DNA of 64,000 bases, taken from assembly GCA_019416935.1 (NCBI GenBank), contig DXWI01000013.1, forward strand, positions 1-64,000, in the 5' to 3' direction. The notes under the pieces are model-generated. The model did not search any database. It saw only the letters and a list, made by a program, of their open reading frames with translations, and was not told the origin of the DNA. This document shows, piece by piece, positions 7,890 to 16,002 of this stretch. The number at the start of each line of letters is the position of its first letter. The first letter of the stretch is position 1. This DNA is from Clostridiales bacterium. Its GTDB lineage: Bacteria; Bacillota; Clostridia; Christensenellales; CAG-138. Both the position numbers and the translations under genes were made by a program.

Positions 7890-8828
7890 TCAATCGAGCA
7901 ATGCGTCGCAGGGGTCCAAATAGGGTTCCAGATGGCCGGAACGGATACATTCGTCATGCGTCATCGCATAAAATGCCAAGTCCCCCCTGTCCCACGTCGG
8001 GTCGGCGTATGCCCATGCGCCGTTCAGCCACAGCCGGTTCCACTCGTGTTCGCCGTCGGCAATGCCGTCCGAATCCAGGTCCACGCTGCCGCCGACCAGA
8101 TAGCAGGGAATGCCCGCCTGTGTGAGCAACAGTTGATACAGCTCCGCATATGTTTGACAATATGCGCTTCCCGTTGTCACCGCGTCGTAAACCGTCAGAC
8201 GCATGTCGAGCACATACCGTAAATTTTCGACCACCCACAAAAACAGCGCTTCGGCCCATTCCTCCGGAGACGCGCCCGCACGGCATTGTGACAAGGCTTC
8301 ATTGATGCGTTCCGAAAACGCGCCGATCAAGGCAAGATGCGTCTCCCGCCCATACACATAGCGAATCGTGAGGCAGCCCGTATCGTCTACATATTCAAAC
8401 GGGCCCTCCCCCTCAAAGAACTTCGCATCATACAACAGCATTTTTGGCGCATACAGCGCGTGAATCGTGCGCTCTACGCGCGCAAAATCTGTCCTGCCAG
8501 ACAACTGCACGCTCGTTTCCCCCGTCTCGATGGCCGCAATCACCGCATAATAATCGCAAAGCGCATCGCCAAGGAACGCCTTCGCATGCTCCGGCAGGCG
8601 AAGCGGATCATAGACCGGCCGCTCGCGCAACACGGGTCCCGCCGTAACGTCGGTTTGAACATCGGGCGCGGGTTCCGGCGTCATGACGGTTTCCAACTCC
8701 ACCACGCGCTGTGGGGCGGCTGTCGTCGGCGTCGGGGGCCGACTCTGCGCAGGAACGGCACAGCCGCACGCAGCCGGCAGCAAAACCGCGAGCAGCGCGC
8801 ACAAGGGGCGCAGCTTTTGCTTTCTCAT
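7890..8828 (-). CDS. transglutaminase-like lipoprotein
   Basis: 312 residues. The start MRKQKLRPL gives a signal peptide ending in a lipobox (LPAAC, lipid on Cys), then a Pro/Thr-rich linker. The C-terminal half is a transglutaminase-like domain: catalytic Cys in SAYCQTYAEL, His in GEHEWNRLW and Asp in YADPTWD, in the usual C-H-D order. Such surface proteins are proteases or crosslinking enzymes. Its ATG overlaps the mutY stop (ATGA at 8825-8828), so it is expressed with mutY despite having no evident functional link. Confidence 0.82.
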   Translation of the reverse strand: MRKQKLRPLCALLAVLLPAACGCAVPAQSRPPTPTTAAPQRVVELETVMTPEPAPDVQTDVTAGPVLRERPVYDPLRLPEHAKAFLGDALCDYYAVIAAIETGETSVQLSGRTDFARVERTIHALYAPKMLLYDAKFFEGEGPFEYVDDTGCLTIRYVYGRETHLALIGAFSERINEALSQCRAGASPEEWAEALFLWVVENLRYVLDMRLTVYDAVTTGSAYCQTYAELYQLLLTQAGIPCYLVGGSVDLDSDGIADGEHEWNRLWLNGAWAYADPTWDRGDLAFYAMTHDECIRSGHLEPYLDPCDALLD

Positions 8829-9838
8829 GACAGGCATACCCGATAGGCCGTCGGCAACGCGTGTACCGCCTCGTCCATCCATGTCCATCCCGCCGGCAGA
8901 ACCGGCAAATCCACCTCCACCGCACAGACGTGCATCCGCCATTCGACATGGGTAAAGATATGCCGCTGCTCATACAGCCGCCACTCGCCGAGCGGCCGCG
9001 CACCCCACGCATCCAACTGCCGCGCCATCGCATCGGTGTCCAGTACGCCCGCCGCATCCGGGAGCTGCCAGAGCGAGGCCAACAGGCCCGTAGCCGGCCG
9101 TTGGTACCCGGCGATCGCATGGCCGGATCGCAGCACAAACACCGTTTTCTCCTCAATGCGCCGCGCCTTTTTCCCGCGCTTGACCGGCAGTGCGGCGGCG
9201 GTTCCCGACGCGTGCGCAAGGCAATGCTCCCGGATGGGGCAGGCCGCGCAATGCGGAAGTCCGTTTGGCGCACAGACCGTTGCGCCAAGCTCCATCAACG
9301 CCTGATTGAATGCGCCCGGCTCGTCCTTTGGCATGGAAGAAAGCAGCGTTTCGCGCACCCGCCGTTTGACAGCGGCGTCCAGAATATCGGAAGGGTCGTT
9401 CCTGAGGCGCGCCATCACGCGCAGTACATTCCCATCCACCGCGGGCACGGCAATGCCGTAGGCAATCGAGGCAATCGCTCCGGCGGTGTACTCGCCGACG
9501 CCGGGCAGCGACAGCAGTGCATCGTAATCCTCCGGCAATCGGCCGTCAAACACAGCGACGACCCGTTGGGCGGCGAGATGCAGATTTCGCGCACGGCTGT
9601 AATATCCGAGCCCCTCCCACAGTTTCAGCAAGCGCTGTTCATCGACATCCGCAAGCGCATGCACATCCGGCAGAGCGTCCAAAAAGCGCGTGTAATAGCC
9701 GCGCACGGCCTCCACGCGCGTCTGCTGCAGCATGATTTCGCTGACCCATATGCGATAGGCGTCCTTCGTTTGCCGCCACGGCAGCGCACGCGCGTTGTCG
9801 CGATACCACGCCAGCAGCCGTTCCATCCAAGTTTCCAT
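8825..9838 (-). CDS. mutY: A/G-specific adenine glycosylase MutY
   Basis: 337 residues. It removes adenine mispaired with 8-oxoguanine. The helix-hairpin-helix GVG motif and catalytic residues are present (LPGVGEYTAG, then VDGNVLRVMARL), with a 4Fe-4S cluster motif C-x7-C-x2-C-x5-C (CAPNGLPHCAACPIREHC) and a C-terminal NUDIX-like 8-oxoG recognition domain (VFVLRSG...LWQLPD). The start METWMERL is preceded not by a ribosome binding site but by an extended -10 (TGGTATACT) ending 6 bases upstream, so the mRNA may be leaderless. It is divergent from the DUF436 gene and coupled to the lipoprotein gene. Confidence 0.95.
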   Translation of the reverse strand: METWMERLLAWYRDNARALPWRQTKDAYRIWVSEIMLQQTRVEAVRGYYTRFLDALPDVHALADVDEQRLLKLWEGLGYYSRARNLHLAAQRVVAVFDGRLPEDYDALLSLPGVGEYTAGAIASIAYGIAVPAVDGNVLRVMARLRNDPSDILDAAVKRRVRETLLSSMPKDEPGAFNQALMELGATVCAPNGLPHCAACPIREHCLAHASGTAAALPVKRGKKARRIEEKTVFVLRSGHAIAGYQRPATGLLASLWQLPDAAGVLDTDAMARQLDAWGARPLGEWRLYEQRHIFTHVEWRMHVCAVEVDLPVLPAGWTWMDEAVHALPTAYRVCLS

Positions 9839-9844
9839 GGAAAC

Positions 9845-9877
9845 AGTATACCACAAACCGCAAATCCATGGTATAAT
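9845..9877. promoter_or_regulatory. back-to-back extended -10 promoters (mutY / DUF436)
   Basis: Minus strand: TGGTATACT with the hexamer at 9845-9850, 6 bases before the mutY ATG. Plus strand: TGGTATAAT with the hexamer at 9872-9877, upstream of the DUF436 gene. Neither has a good -35; the TGn extension probably compensates. The two promoters overlap within ~35 bases and may compete. Confidence 0.55.
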
Positions 9878-9900
9878 GGATGCAATTTGCAGGGAAGAAG

Positions 9901-10479
9901 ATGACGAAAACCATGGATCTGACAAGCATTCGTAGACAGGCGGCCGAGGCCGCCCGTCTACTGATACAGGCGGCCGCGCCCAAGGGCGGCGAACTCTGCG
10001 TAATCGGCTGCTCAACCAGCGAAGTCGTGGGAGAACGCATTGGTTCCGCCTCCAACGCAGACGTTGCCAAGGCCATTATGGACGGCCTGCTTCCCGTGCT
10101 GCGCGAGGCCGAGGTATATGCCGCCGTGCAGGGCTGCGAGCACATCAACCGCTCGCTCTGCGTGGAGCGCGACTGCATGGAGCGGTATCACCTCGCTGAG
10201 GTATGGGTGGAGCCGTGGCTGCATGCCGGCGGTGCGTTCTGCACCGAAGCGGCGGAGCGTTTTACCGACCATGTGATGGTCGAAGATCTGCGCGGGCAGG
10301 CCACACTCGGCATCGACATCGGCGGCACGCTCATCGGAATGCATATGCGTCCGGTCGTCGTGCCGGTTCATGCCGCCCTTCGACAGATTGGGAGCGCGGT
10401 TTTGATCCTCGCAAAGTCACGTCCGCGTTACGTTGGCGGTCCTCGCGCACACTATCCGTCGCAGGCCGCGCCCCGCTGA
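9901..10479 (+). CDS. DUF436 / TIGR01440 (YwlG-like) protein
   Basis: 192 residues. Recognised by ELCVIGCSTSEVVGERIG, the GCEHINRSL segment and the C-terminal DIGGTLIGMHMRPVVVP, all family-typical of YwlG. Function is unknown. An AGGGAAG site 5-6 bases before the ATG at 9901 sets the start, and an extended -10 promoter lies 24 bases upstream. In many Firmicutes ywlG sits near rpiB/glyA; here it is instead beside mutY and a structured RNA candidate. The last ~25 residues are Arg/Ala/Pro-rich and less conserved. Confidence 0.82.
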   Translation: MTKTMDLTSIRRQAAEAARLLIQAAAPKGGELCVIGCSTSEVVGERIGSASNADVAKAIMDGLLPVLREAEVYAAVQGCEHINRSLCVERDCMERYHLAEVWVEPWLHAGGAFCTEAAERFTDHVMVEDLRGQATLGIDIGGTLIGMHMRPVVVPVHAALRQIGSAVLILAKSRPRYVGGPRAHYPSQAAPR

Positions 10480-10499
10480 GGCGCAAATGCCCGAAAACT

Positions 10500-10571
10500 G
10501 ATTGCAAAATTATGAATTTTTTGCCGAATACACACTATTTTGGGCATTTATTCATAATTATGTTTGCAATC
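10500..10571. repeat. long imperfect inverted repeat upstream of the structured RNA
   Basis: The left arm 10500-10517 (GATTGCAAA then ATTATGAAT) is mirrored by the right arm 10550-10571 (ATTCATAAT then TTTGCAATC, with a few extra bases between). It lies just after the DUF436 stop. The right arm contains the -35 box of the next promoter (TTGCAA, 10564-10569), so it could act as a terminator and/or operator. Confidence 0.55.
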
Positions 10572-10593
10572 TTCTGGCAACATGATCTATAAT
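10564..10593 (+). promoter_or_regulatory. strong promoter for the structured RNA / zinc-ribbon gene
   Basis: TTGCAA (10564-10569) and a perfect TATAAT (10588-10593) with an 18-base spacer predict a start near 10600, exactly where the RNA closing helix begins. Confidence 0.75.
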
Positions 10594-10599
10594 ATACAT

Positions 10600-10826
10600 G
10601 GTATCCGCGATTCGGGTCTGTGGTTGTAAATCGATGCCAGTCGCAGGCAAAACGATCCACGTAAGCGAACGAAATAGTCCGTGAGCATGGTGCGGCTTAG
10701 ACGTTAGTCCAACCGGTGTGTTTCACATGCCGAGAGAGTCAGTAGTGGGGAGCGACATGCTTAGGAGCGAACCCTCCAGTTGGCGGGTGTGGGGTCAAAG
10801 ACCAGGTCAGCCGAAAAACGGGTGCC
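10600..10826 (+). ncRNA. structured non-coding RNA or leader (candidate, possibly raiA-motif-like)
   Basis: A non-coding stretch of ~227 bases starts at the predicted transcription start and is closed by a terminal helix: GGTATCC (10600-10606) can pair with GGGTGCC (10820-10826) using G-U wobbles. Internal helices include TGCC/GGCA with an outer ATCG/CGAT, GTGTG/CACAT, GGTC/GACC with an AAA loop, and TTGGC/GCCGA enclosing it. No open frame with a ribosome binding site fills it. It lacks the SRP RNA core and is not tmRNA. The size, Clostridial host and compact fold recall the raiA-motif class, but I cannot confirm this without a covariance search. It may be separate or the 5' leader of the zinc-ribbon gene. 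Confidence 0.65.
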
Positions 10827-10860
10827 AAAAAACCAATTTTTGAAGGGGAAAGAAAACAAC

Positions 10861-11136
10861 ATGTTCGAGGACAAGATTCTGGTTTGCAAGGATTGTGGCG
10901 CGCAGTTTACGTTCACCGCAGGTGAGCAGGAGTTCTACGCAGAGAAGGGTTTCCAGAATGAACCCGTTCGCTGCAAGGCTTGCCGTTCCAACCGCAAGAC
11001 CCAGCGCACAGGCGGAGAGCGCGAAATGTACGATGCGATCTGCGCAGAGTGCGGTGCTCCCACCAAAATCCCGTTCGTTCCGCGCAACGACAGACCGATC
11101 TACTGCAGCAACTGCTTCCAGAACCACAAGCGCTAA
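10861..11136 (+). CDS. zinc-ribbon domain protein (zf-trcl type)
   Basis: 91 residues with two CxxC...CxxC zinc ribbons: CKDC...CKAC in the first half (with the typical FTAGEQEFYAEKGF between) and CAEC...CSNC in the second (APTKIPFVPRNDRPIYC). This matches a small Firmicutes family of probable zinc-ribbon proteins with no established role; zinc storage or nucleic-acid binding is possible. The ATG at 10861 follows an AAGGGGAAAG site. It sits directly behind the structured RNA candidate under the same strong promoter and is followed by a good terminator, so it looks like a highly expressed single gene. Confidence 0.85.
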   Translation: MFEDKILVCKDCGAQFTFTAGEQEFYAEKGFQNEPVRCKACRSNRKTQRTGGEREMYDAICAECGAPTKIPFVPRNDRPIYCSNCFQNHKR

Positions 11137-11204
11137 CACCTGTCTCTTGTCTTGGCCGGTCGTTTCGGCGGGCAATTCATGGAGAAACCCATCCTGATCA
11201 CAGC

Positions 11205-11232
11205 ATACCGGCAGTCAATCGACTGCCGGTAT
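11205..11232 (+). terminator. intrinsic terminator after the zinc-ribbon gene
   Basis: ATACCGGCAGTC and GACTGCCGGTAT form a 12-bp stem around AATC, followed by TTTGATATTT. The stretch from here to 11486 shows no gene or other recognisable signal. Confidence 0.75.
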
Positions 11233-11486
11233 TTTGATATTTGCTTCTATATTCACTTTCTCATCTGCCGAACGGAAGCATGCGTTTTGCTTTGACGCAA
11301 TCTGCCGCACGATCTCCTGTCGCGGAATGCTGCGCTGTCATTTTGCGAATCGCAGCCTGCACTCCACCGCGAAAAGATTGAAAGGTACCGTGCGTGTCGG
11401 CATGGTTCACAACTTCCGGACTGCGCATCGACGCGCTCGGCGCAATCGCTTCGAGCCCTCCCCTTTGCTTCCGGTCTGCGCTGCCA

Positions 11487-11939
11487 TCAATGCTCGGCAC
11501 GCTTTGCGTCCTCGCTGGTCTGGTGCACGGTGCCGTGCGGATGATGCGGCGGCGCATACACGGAGGATAGCTTCAGCGGGCCGTCGCCGGTGTTGACAAT
11601 GTTGTGCCAAGTGTTGCAGGGGACGAACAGGGCATCGCCGGCGAACAGGCACCAGTGCGTCTCCAGCCGGGCGCGGCAGCAACCCAGCTCGACCATGCAC
11701 TGCCCCTCCTCCACGCGAATGTATTGATCGGTCTCCGGATGCACCTCAAGACCGATTTCACCGCACGGCGGAATACACATGAGTGTCATCTGCAAATGGC
11801 AGCCGGTCCACAGCGCTGTACGAAACGCTGCGTTCTGCCTTGCGGTTCTGCAAATCGGGACGGCGAACGGTACCGGTCCACGGTCAAATGTCAGACTGCG
11901 ATGGGGAAAGCTACGCTTCCCTGATAGATTTTTGCGCAT
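11487..11939 (-). CDS. cupin-domain protein
   Basis: 150 residues. The central part has the two cupin motifs: GEIGLEVHPETDQYIRVEEG (motif 1, here with HPE..Q) and a second histidine region GDALFVPCNTWHNIVNTG. These give a small beta-barrel that normally holds a metal and acts as an isomerase, dioxygenase or ligand-binding module. The start MRKNLSGKR is supported by a GAAAGGA site 6-7 bases upstream. The tail APPHHPHGTVHQTSEDA resembles stand-alone mannose-6-phosphate-isomerase-like cupins. It is a single-gene unit downstream of the catabolic operon terminator. Confidence 0.78.
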   Translation of the reverse strand: MRKNLSGKRSFPHRSLTFDRGPVPFAVPICRTARQNAAFRTALWTGCHLQMTLMCIPPCGEIGLEVHPETDQYIRVEEGQCMVELGCCRARLETHWCLFAGDALFVPCNTWHNIVNTGDGPLKLSSVYAPPHHPHGTVHQTSEDAKRAEH

Positions 11940-12075
11940 ACCATTCTTCCTTTCAGCAGCGGTTATTTCATGCTGCATACTATGCTGCATTCGGCCCGCC
12001 GCGTTCTATTTCCATGGCGGTACGAGCATTTTGTTATGCGCTATCGCTTGAATTTGTTGTCTTTGACCGAAAGTT

Positions 12076-12100
12076 AAAAAGAAGCGCCCTTAAGAGCGCT
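12076..12100 (-). terminator. intrinsic terminator of the catabolic ABC operon
   Basis: On the minus strand AGCGCTC / GGGCGCT (one T-G wobble) form a stem around TTAA, followed by TCTTTTTAAC. It lies 27-50 bases after the stop of the creatininase-family gene. Confidence 0.65.
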
Positions 12101-12126
12101 CCGAATTCTGTATCCCGTTCTATTGC

Positions 12127-12897
12127 TCAGTGAGCGGCCGTCCCTTCATGAAATACTTCCGAAAGAAACGCCGCAACCGCGGTTACGCCACACTCGATGA
12201 GCTCCCTGCCCTTTTCGGCGGAGGCCGCTGTGGTGTCGCCCCACGCGCCGCCTTGGCAATAGGCGCGGAAATTGCTGTACGTCCGAAACGGCGTTCCGTT
12301 CCAGCGACTGACCGCCTCCAGCCCCGGCAGGGGCTTTTCGCATGCCGCCCGTTCCATGCGCATCTGTTCGCCGCACAGCGCCAACGCAACGCTCGTAATC
12401 AGCTCGGCGCCATGGCCGCGTCCGTTCTGCTGGTCTGCGAGCAGCTCGCCGCCGCGCATGCCCACGGCCGCCCACCAGTCCGCCGTTGCAGCGGCATATC
12501 CCTGCGCCGTCAACCGGCGGCACACGGCTGAAGCAGCAAAGCCATTGAGCGAATGGACGTTCAGGAACAGCACCGCGCGCGCACCGCAGGTTTGCAGCAG
12601 CGAGGATGCCACGGCATATATATAGGCCTCCAGTGCATCGACCGGCACGTGCACCGTACCGTCCATGCCGCAAAACTCAGCGGTATCCCCATAGGGGATC
12701 GCCGGCGCAACGAGACAGCCCGTGCGCCGCGCAATCAAGGGGGCAACAGCCTGCGCCACCGTCAAATCCAGCCCCACCGGCCCGTGCGCGCCCAGAATCT
12801 CGATCGACGCCAACGGCAGGATGATTGCGGGCGCTTTGGCCGCTCGCGCTCTGATATCCGCAGCGGTCAGTTTTTGCAGCATGCATTCCTGTTCCAT
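12127..12897 (-). CDS. creatininase-family amidohydrolase
   Basis: 256 residues. The metal-binding pattern of creatininase/creatinine amidohydrolase-like enzymes is visible: IEILGAHGP (Glu 33 and His 38), GLDLTVA (Asp 44), NVHSLNG and GRGHGAELITS (His and Glu). The NVHSLNG segment departs from the common NGHGGN, so the substrate probably differs from creatinine. Family enzymes open small lactam, formamide or ether rings. An AAGGGAG site precedes the ATG. It is the last gene of the enolase/ABC/oxidoreductase operon, 13 bases after the oxidoreductase stop, and is followed by a terminator. Confidence 0.8.
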   Translation of the reverse strand: MEQECMLQKLTAADIRARAAKAPAIILPLASIEILGAHGPVGLDLTVAQAVAPLIARRTGCLVAPAIPYGDTAEFCGMDGTVHVPVDALEAYIYAVASSLLQTCGARAVLFLNVHSLNGFAASAVCRRLTAQGYAAATADWWAAVGMRGGELLADQQNGRGHGAELITSVALALCGEQMRMERAACEKPLPGLEAVSRWNGTPFRTYSNFRAYCQGGAWGDTTAASAEKGRELIECGVTAVAAFLSEVFHEGTAAH

Positions 12898-12910
12898 TCG
12901 TCCGCTCCCT

Positions 12911-13945
12911 TCAATCGCGCGGCTTGATCGCGACCGGCTTGCCCGTCATCGCCGATTGTGTCACGGCCAGCGCAACATCCATCGAACGGCAGGCGTCCGG
13001 AATATCGCTGCGAACCGGCGTACCCAACCGGATGGCGTCGATGAATTCGTTCCACTCCTCATGGAACGGATGGTGATCGACCGAACCGGAGTTGGGCTCG
13101 ATCATGGGCAATTCGACCCAATCGTTCTGCTGCGGGAACAACGATTTGGAATAAAGCTTGCCGTTGCGGATCGCGCCGCCGGTACCAAGCAGATCGATAT
13201 TGAACTGGTAGGGGAACGCCAGTCCATCCAGCGAGGCCGACATGCGGCCCACGCTGCCGTTGCAGAAGCGCACCGATGCGGAGATCGTCGTATCAAAGTC
13301 AAAATCGGGCCGGCCCGGACTTGCAAACGCACACACCTCCGCCACCTCGCCGTTGAGATAGCGCGCAGCGTCCGCCGCGTGGCAGCCGCCGGTGATCATC
13401 GCGCCGCCCGCAAATTCGCGCTTACGAATCCAGGGATAGCTTGAGAAAGTGGGCTTGATGCCGTGCCAGTAATCCGTACCGGCGTAATACACGTCCCCGA
13501 TCGCGCCGGATTTCACCAGTTGTTTGAGGTTTGCCACGAGCGGCACCCAGCGAATCAGGAAACTGACCACCGTTTTTTTATCGGTTTTCACCGCAGCATG
13601 ATACAGCGCGTCCGTTTCCTCGGGCGTAATGCCGACCGGCTTTTCCAAAACAAGGTGTTTGCCGGCATTCAGCGCGAGAAGGCTCTCTTTCGCGTGCAGA
13701 TAGTTGGGCATGCACTCGACCACGATCTCGACCGCCTCGTTATCCAACATGTCTTCATAACGGTCGTATGCCTTCGCGCCGGGCGCGACCCGCTCGATCA
13801 GCGCCTGCGCCTTCTCGACAGAGCGACCGCAGACCGCCGCCACATAGACATACGGATTATCCCGGATTGCCTCCGCGTGCTGCACGGCGACCTGACCGGT
13901 CCCGCGGATGCCAACACCTAGCAACCCCTCTCGAAACTGTGCCAT
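12911..13945 (-). CDS. Gfo/Idh/MocA-family oxidoreductase
   Basis: 344 residues. The N-terminal Rossmann fold begins GVGIRGTGQVAVQHAEA (a slightly altered GxGxxG), with the family EKP motif in LVLEKPVGITPEE and a C-terminal alpha/beta domain (GGAMITGGCHAADAARYL, carrying the catalytic-type histidine). Such enzymes use NAD(P) to oxidise or epimerise sugars, inositols or sugar acids. It sits one base after the ATPase gene stop and 13 bases before the creatininase-family gene, so it belongs to the transporter operon and probably acts on the imported compound or a product of the enolase-superfamily enzyme. Confidence 0.9.
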   Translation of the reverse strand: MAQFREGLLGVGIRGTGQVAVQHAEAIRDNPYVYVAAVCGRSVEKAQALIERVAPGAKAYDRYEDMLDNEAVEIVVECMPNYLHAKESLLALNAGKHLVLEKPVGITPEETDALYHAAVKTDKKTVVSFLIRWVPLVANLKQLVKSGAIGDVYYAGTDYWHGIKPTFSSYPWIRKREFAGGAMITGGCHAADAARYLNGEVAEVCAFASPGRPDFDFDTTISASVRFCNGSVGRMSASLDGLAFPYQFNIDLLGTGGAIRNGKLYSKSLFPQQNDWVELPMIEPNSGSVDHHPFHEEWNEFIDAIRLGTPVRSDIPDACRSMDVALAVTQSAMTGKPVAIKPRD

Positions 13946-13946
13946 A

Positions 13947-14711
13947 TTATTTCACCTCAAGCATGTTGTAGATATCGAGGGAATATCTGCTGAACTCCGG
14001 CAGCAGCTTCTGTTCCAGCGTTCTTGGGCGCGGCAGATCGATCTCAACCGCGCCGACCATGCGGGACGGGCGCGCAGAGAGCACCACAACGCGGTCGGAC
14101 AGGAACACGGCCTCGTTGATCTCATGCGTGACAAACAGAACCGTTTTCTTCGCCTCGGCCCAGATGCGCAGCAGCTCAAAATTCATCTTCTCGCGCGTGA
14201 TCGCATCCAAAGCGCCGAAGGGTTCGTCCATCAGGATGAGCTTCGGATCGTGGATCAATGCGCGCGCAATCGAAACGCGCTGCTGCATGCCGCCCGACAG
14301 CTCATTGGGATAGCAGCGCTCGAAACCCTTCAGGCCGACGAGCTCCAACAATTCCATGGCGCGGGAGACATACTTCTTCCGGTCTAGCTTCAAAATTTCA
14401 ATGGGCAGCAGGACATTATCGATCACCCTGCGCCAATCGAGCAGCAACGCCTTCTGGAAGACGAAGCCGACCTCCTTCTGCGGATCGAATTCTTCTTTAT
14501 CAACGATCAACTCGCCGGAGGTCTGTGGCATGAGACCCGCGATGATGCGCATCAGCGTGGTCTTGCCGCAGCCGGACGGGCCGACAATGCTTACAAATTC
14601 CTGAACTCCTACGTCGAAGGACACGCTGCCAAGCGCCTCGAGCTCGCCCTCGCGGGTGGTATAGACCTTTTTCAGGTTACGGATCGACAACAGCGTCTTT
14701 TTCTCTTCCAT
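13947..14711 (-). CDS. ABC transporter ATP-binding protein (SsuB/TauB type)
   Basis: 254 residues. It has Walker A GPSGCGKTT near residue 40, signature LSGGMQQRVSIARAL, Walker B LILMDEPFGALD and the switch histidine in FVTHEINEAV. The GALD form and length place it with the nitrate/sulfonate/taurine/thiamine-precursor ABC group. It powers import through the two permeases upstream in the same operon. It is preceded by a strong hairpin after the binding-protein gene and followed closely by the oxidoreductase gene. Confidence 0.92.
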   Translation of the reverse strand: MEEKKTLLSIRNLKKVYTTREGELEALGSVSFDVGVQEFVSIVGPSGCGKTTLMRIIAGLMPQTSGELIVDKEEFDPQKEVGFVFQKALLLDWRRVIDNVLLPIEILKLDRKKYVSRAMELLELVGLKGFERCYPNELSGGMQQRVSIARALIHDPKLILMDEPFGALDAITREKMNFELLRIWAEAKKTVLFVTHEINEAVFLSDRVVVLSARPSRMVGAVEIDLPRPRTLEQKLLPEFSRYSLDIYNMLEVK

Positions 14712-14750
14712 GATGACCGCTCTTTCTATCAGCTTCTGTTTCGTGGATGC

Positions 14751-14775
14751 TGCGCCGCCGCAGTACGGCGGCGCA
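14751..14775 (-). terminator. intercistronic hairpin after the binding-protein gene
   Basis: TGCGCCGCCG and CGGCGGCGCA form a perfect 10-bp stem with a 5-base loop and no U-tract. It lies between the binding-protein gene and the ATPase gene of one operon, so it probably protects the upstream mRNA or reduces readthrough, giving more binding protein than ATPase. Confidence 0.6.
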
Positions 14776-14801
14776 GCGCTTCCGGTTGGATTTAGGGAAT
14801 G

Positions 14802-15887
14802 TTATTCCATCTCAAAGTTGGTGTACGGGGTTTCCGGCAGGAAGCTCGCATCGTAGATTTCTTCCACACCGAAGCTCAGCTCGGTCTGGTAGTTGTTGAC
14901 CAGATCGTAGGTCTGCTGCATCTTGGCCGGATCAATGTAGCCAATGCCGTTGTCCTTGTAGTTCTGCGTCTTGAGGAACTTGTACTCAATCTGCAAGGAT
15001 TTGAGCAGGTCGTCCTTGTTGATGGAGTGATACTTGGACAGAATCTCAATGGCTTCTTCGGAGTTGTTCAGCGTATACTCCCATGCGCGGTACGTTACAT
15101 CGAGGAACGTCTTGAGCATTTCGGGATCGTTGGCGATGGTTTCATCGCTGGCGATATAGGAATGCGCATAGCACTGGAAGCCATAGTCCGCCCACAGGAA
15201 GTTGCTGAAGCCGCCATCCGGAATGGCGCTCTCAAAGTTCGGATATCCGGTGAGCAGTTCGAACACGACGTCCGCATTGTGCGAAGCCAGCGCGGAAACC
15301 TTGGCCGTGGACTCGATGTTGACAAATTCAACACTGTTCGGATCGACGCCGATCATGGCGGCGAATGCCGGCCACATGACCTTATGGCCATCGGTCTCGG
15401 GAACGGCGACCGTCTTGCCGACGATGTCCGCCGGGGAAGTCATGCCGCTGTCATCCCAGAAGTACATGGAGTTGGGATGGTTATCAAAGATGATGCCGAT
15501 GATCTTCGCCTTGGCGTCCTGCGCACGATACTGGAACACGACGGGCGCATCCGCAATGGCGATGTCGGCCGTACCGGCGTCGATGGCCGTCACGGAATAG
15601 CCGGAGCCCTGACCGATGATGATGTTGACGTCAAGACCGGCTTCCTTGTACCAGCCCTTATCCAGCGCCACGTAGTACGGGCTGTGGTCGGCGGCGATGG
15701 TCCAGTTCAGCAGGAAGTCCACCTTCTTGAGTTCTTCGGGTGCATCCGTGGGATCGGCGGGCTCGGTTGCAGGCGCGTTGGTGGCCTCGGGTGCATCGGT
15801 CGGGTCTGCGGGCGCATTTGTCTGTGCGCAGGCCACCAGACTGACGGCCATCGCCAGAACCAGCAGCAGTGACAACAGTTTCTTCAT
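14802..15887 (-). CDS. ABC transporter substrate-binding lipoprotein (NMT1/THI5-like)
   Basis: 361 residues. The signal peptide ends in a lipobox (SLVAC) and is followed by a linker with ADPTDAPE repeated twice. The mature domain starts LLNWTIAADHSPYYVALDKG, the classic NMT1/SsuA/ThiY opening, followed by GTADIAIADAPVV. Relatives bind thiamine-pyrimidine precursors, riboflavin, sulfonates or nitrate; the ligand here is unknown. An AAGGAGG site before MKKLLSLLL fixes the start. It lies in the middle of the operon between the permeases and the ATPase. Confidence 0.9.
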   Translation of the reverse strand: MKKLLSLLLVLAMAVSLVACAQTNAPADPTDAPEATNAPATEPADPTDAPEELKKVDFLLNWTIAADHSPYYVALDKGWYKEAGLDVNIIIGQGSGYSVTAIDAGTADIAIADAPVVFQYRAQDAKAKIIGIIFDNHPNSMYFWDDSGMTSPADIVGKTVAVPETDGHKVMWPAFAAMIGVDPNSVEFVNIESTAKVSALASHNADVVFELLTGYPNFESAIPDGGFSNFLWADYGFQCYAHSYIASDETIANDPEMLKTFLDVTYRAWEYTLNNSEEAIEILSKYHSINKDDLLKSLQIEYKFLKTQNYKDNGIGYIDPAKMQQTYDLVNNYQTELSFGVEEIYDASFLPETPYTNFEME

Positions 15888-16002
15888 GATCGTTCCTCCT
15901 TCATAGTTCTTTGGTTTTGTTTTGTTCTCTCCTGCCGATGCTTGCCGCAGCATCCGCCGCAGCACCGGCGAAGATATTTGGAAATCGTGAACGCATCGTT
16001 GA

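Noticed and set aside
10600..10826. SRP RNA or tmRNA
   Set aside because: The conserved SRP tetraloop/apical core (GGAAG-type) and tmRNA tag or tRNA-like ends are absent.
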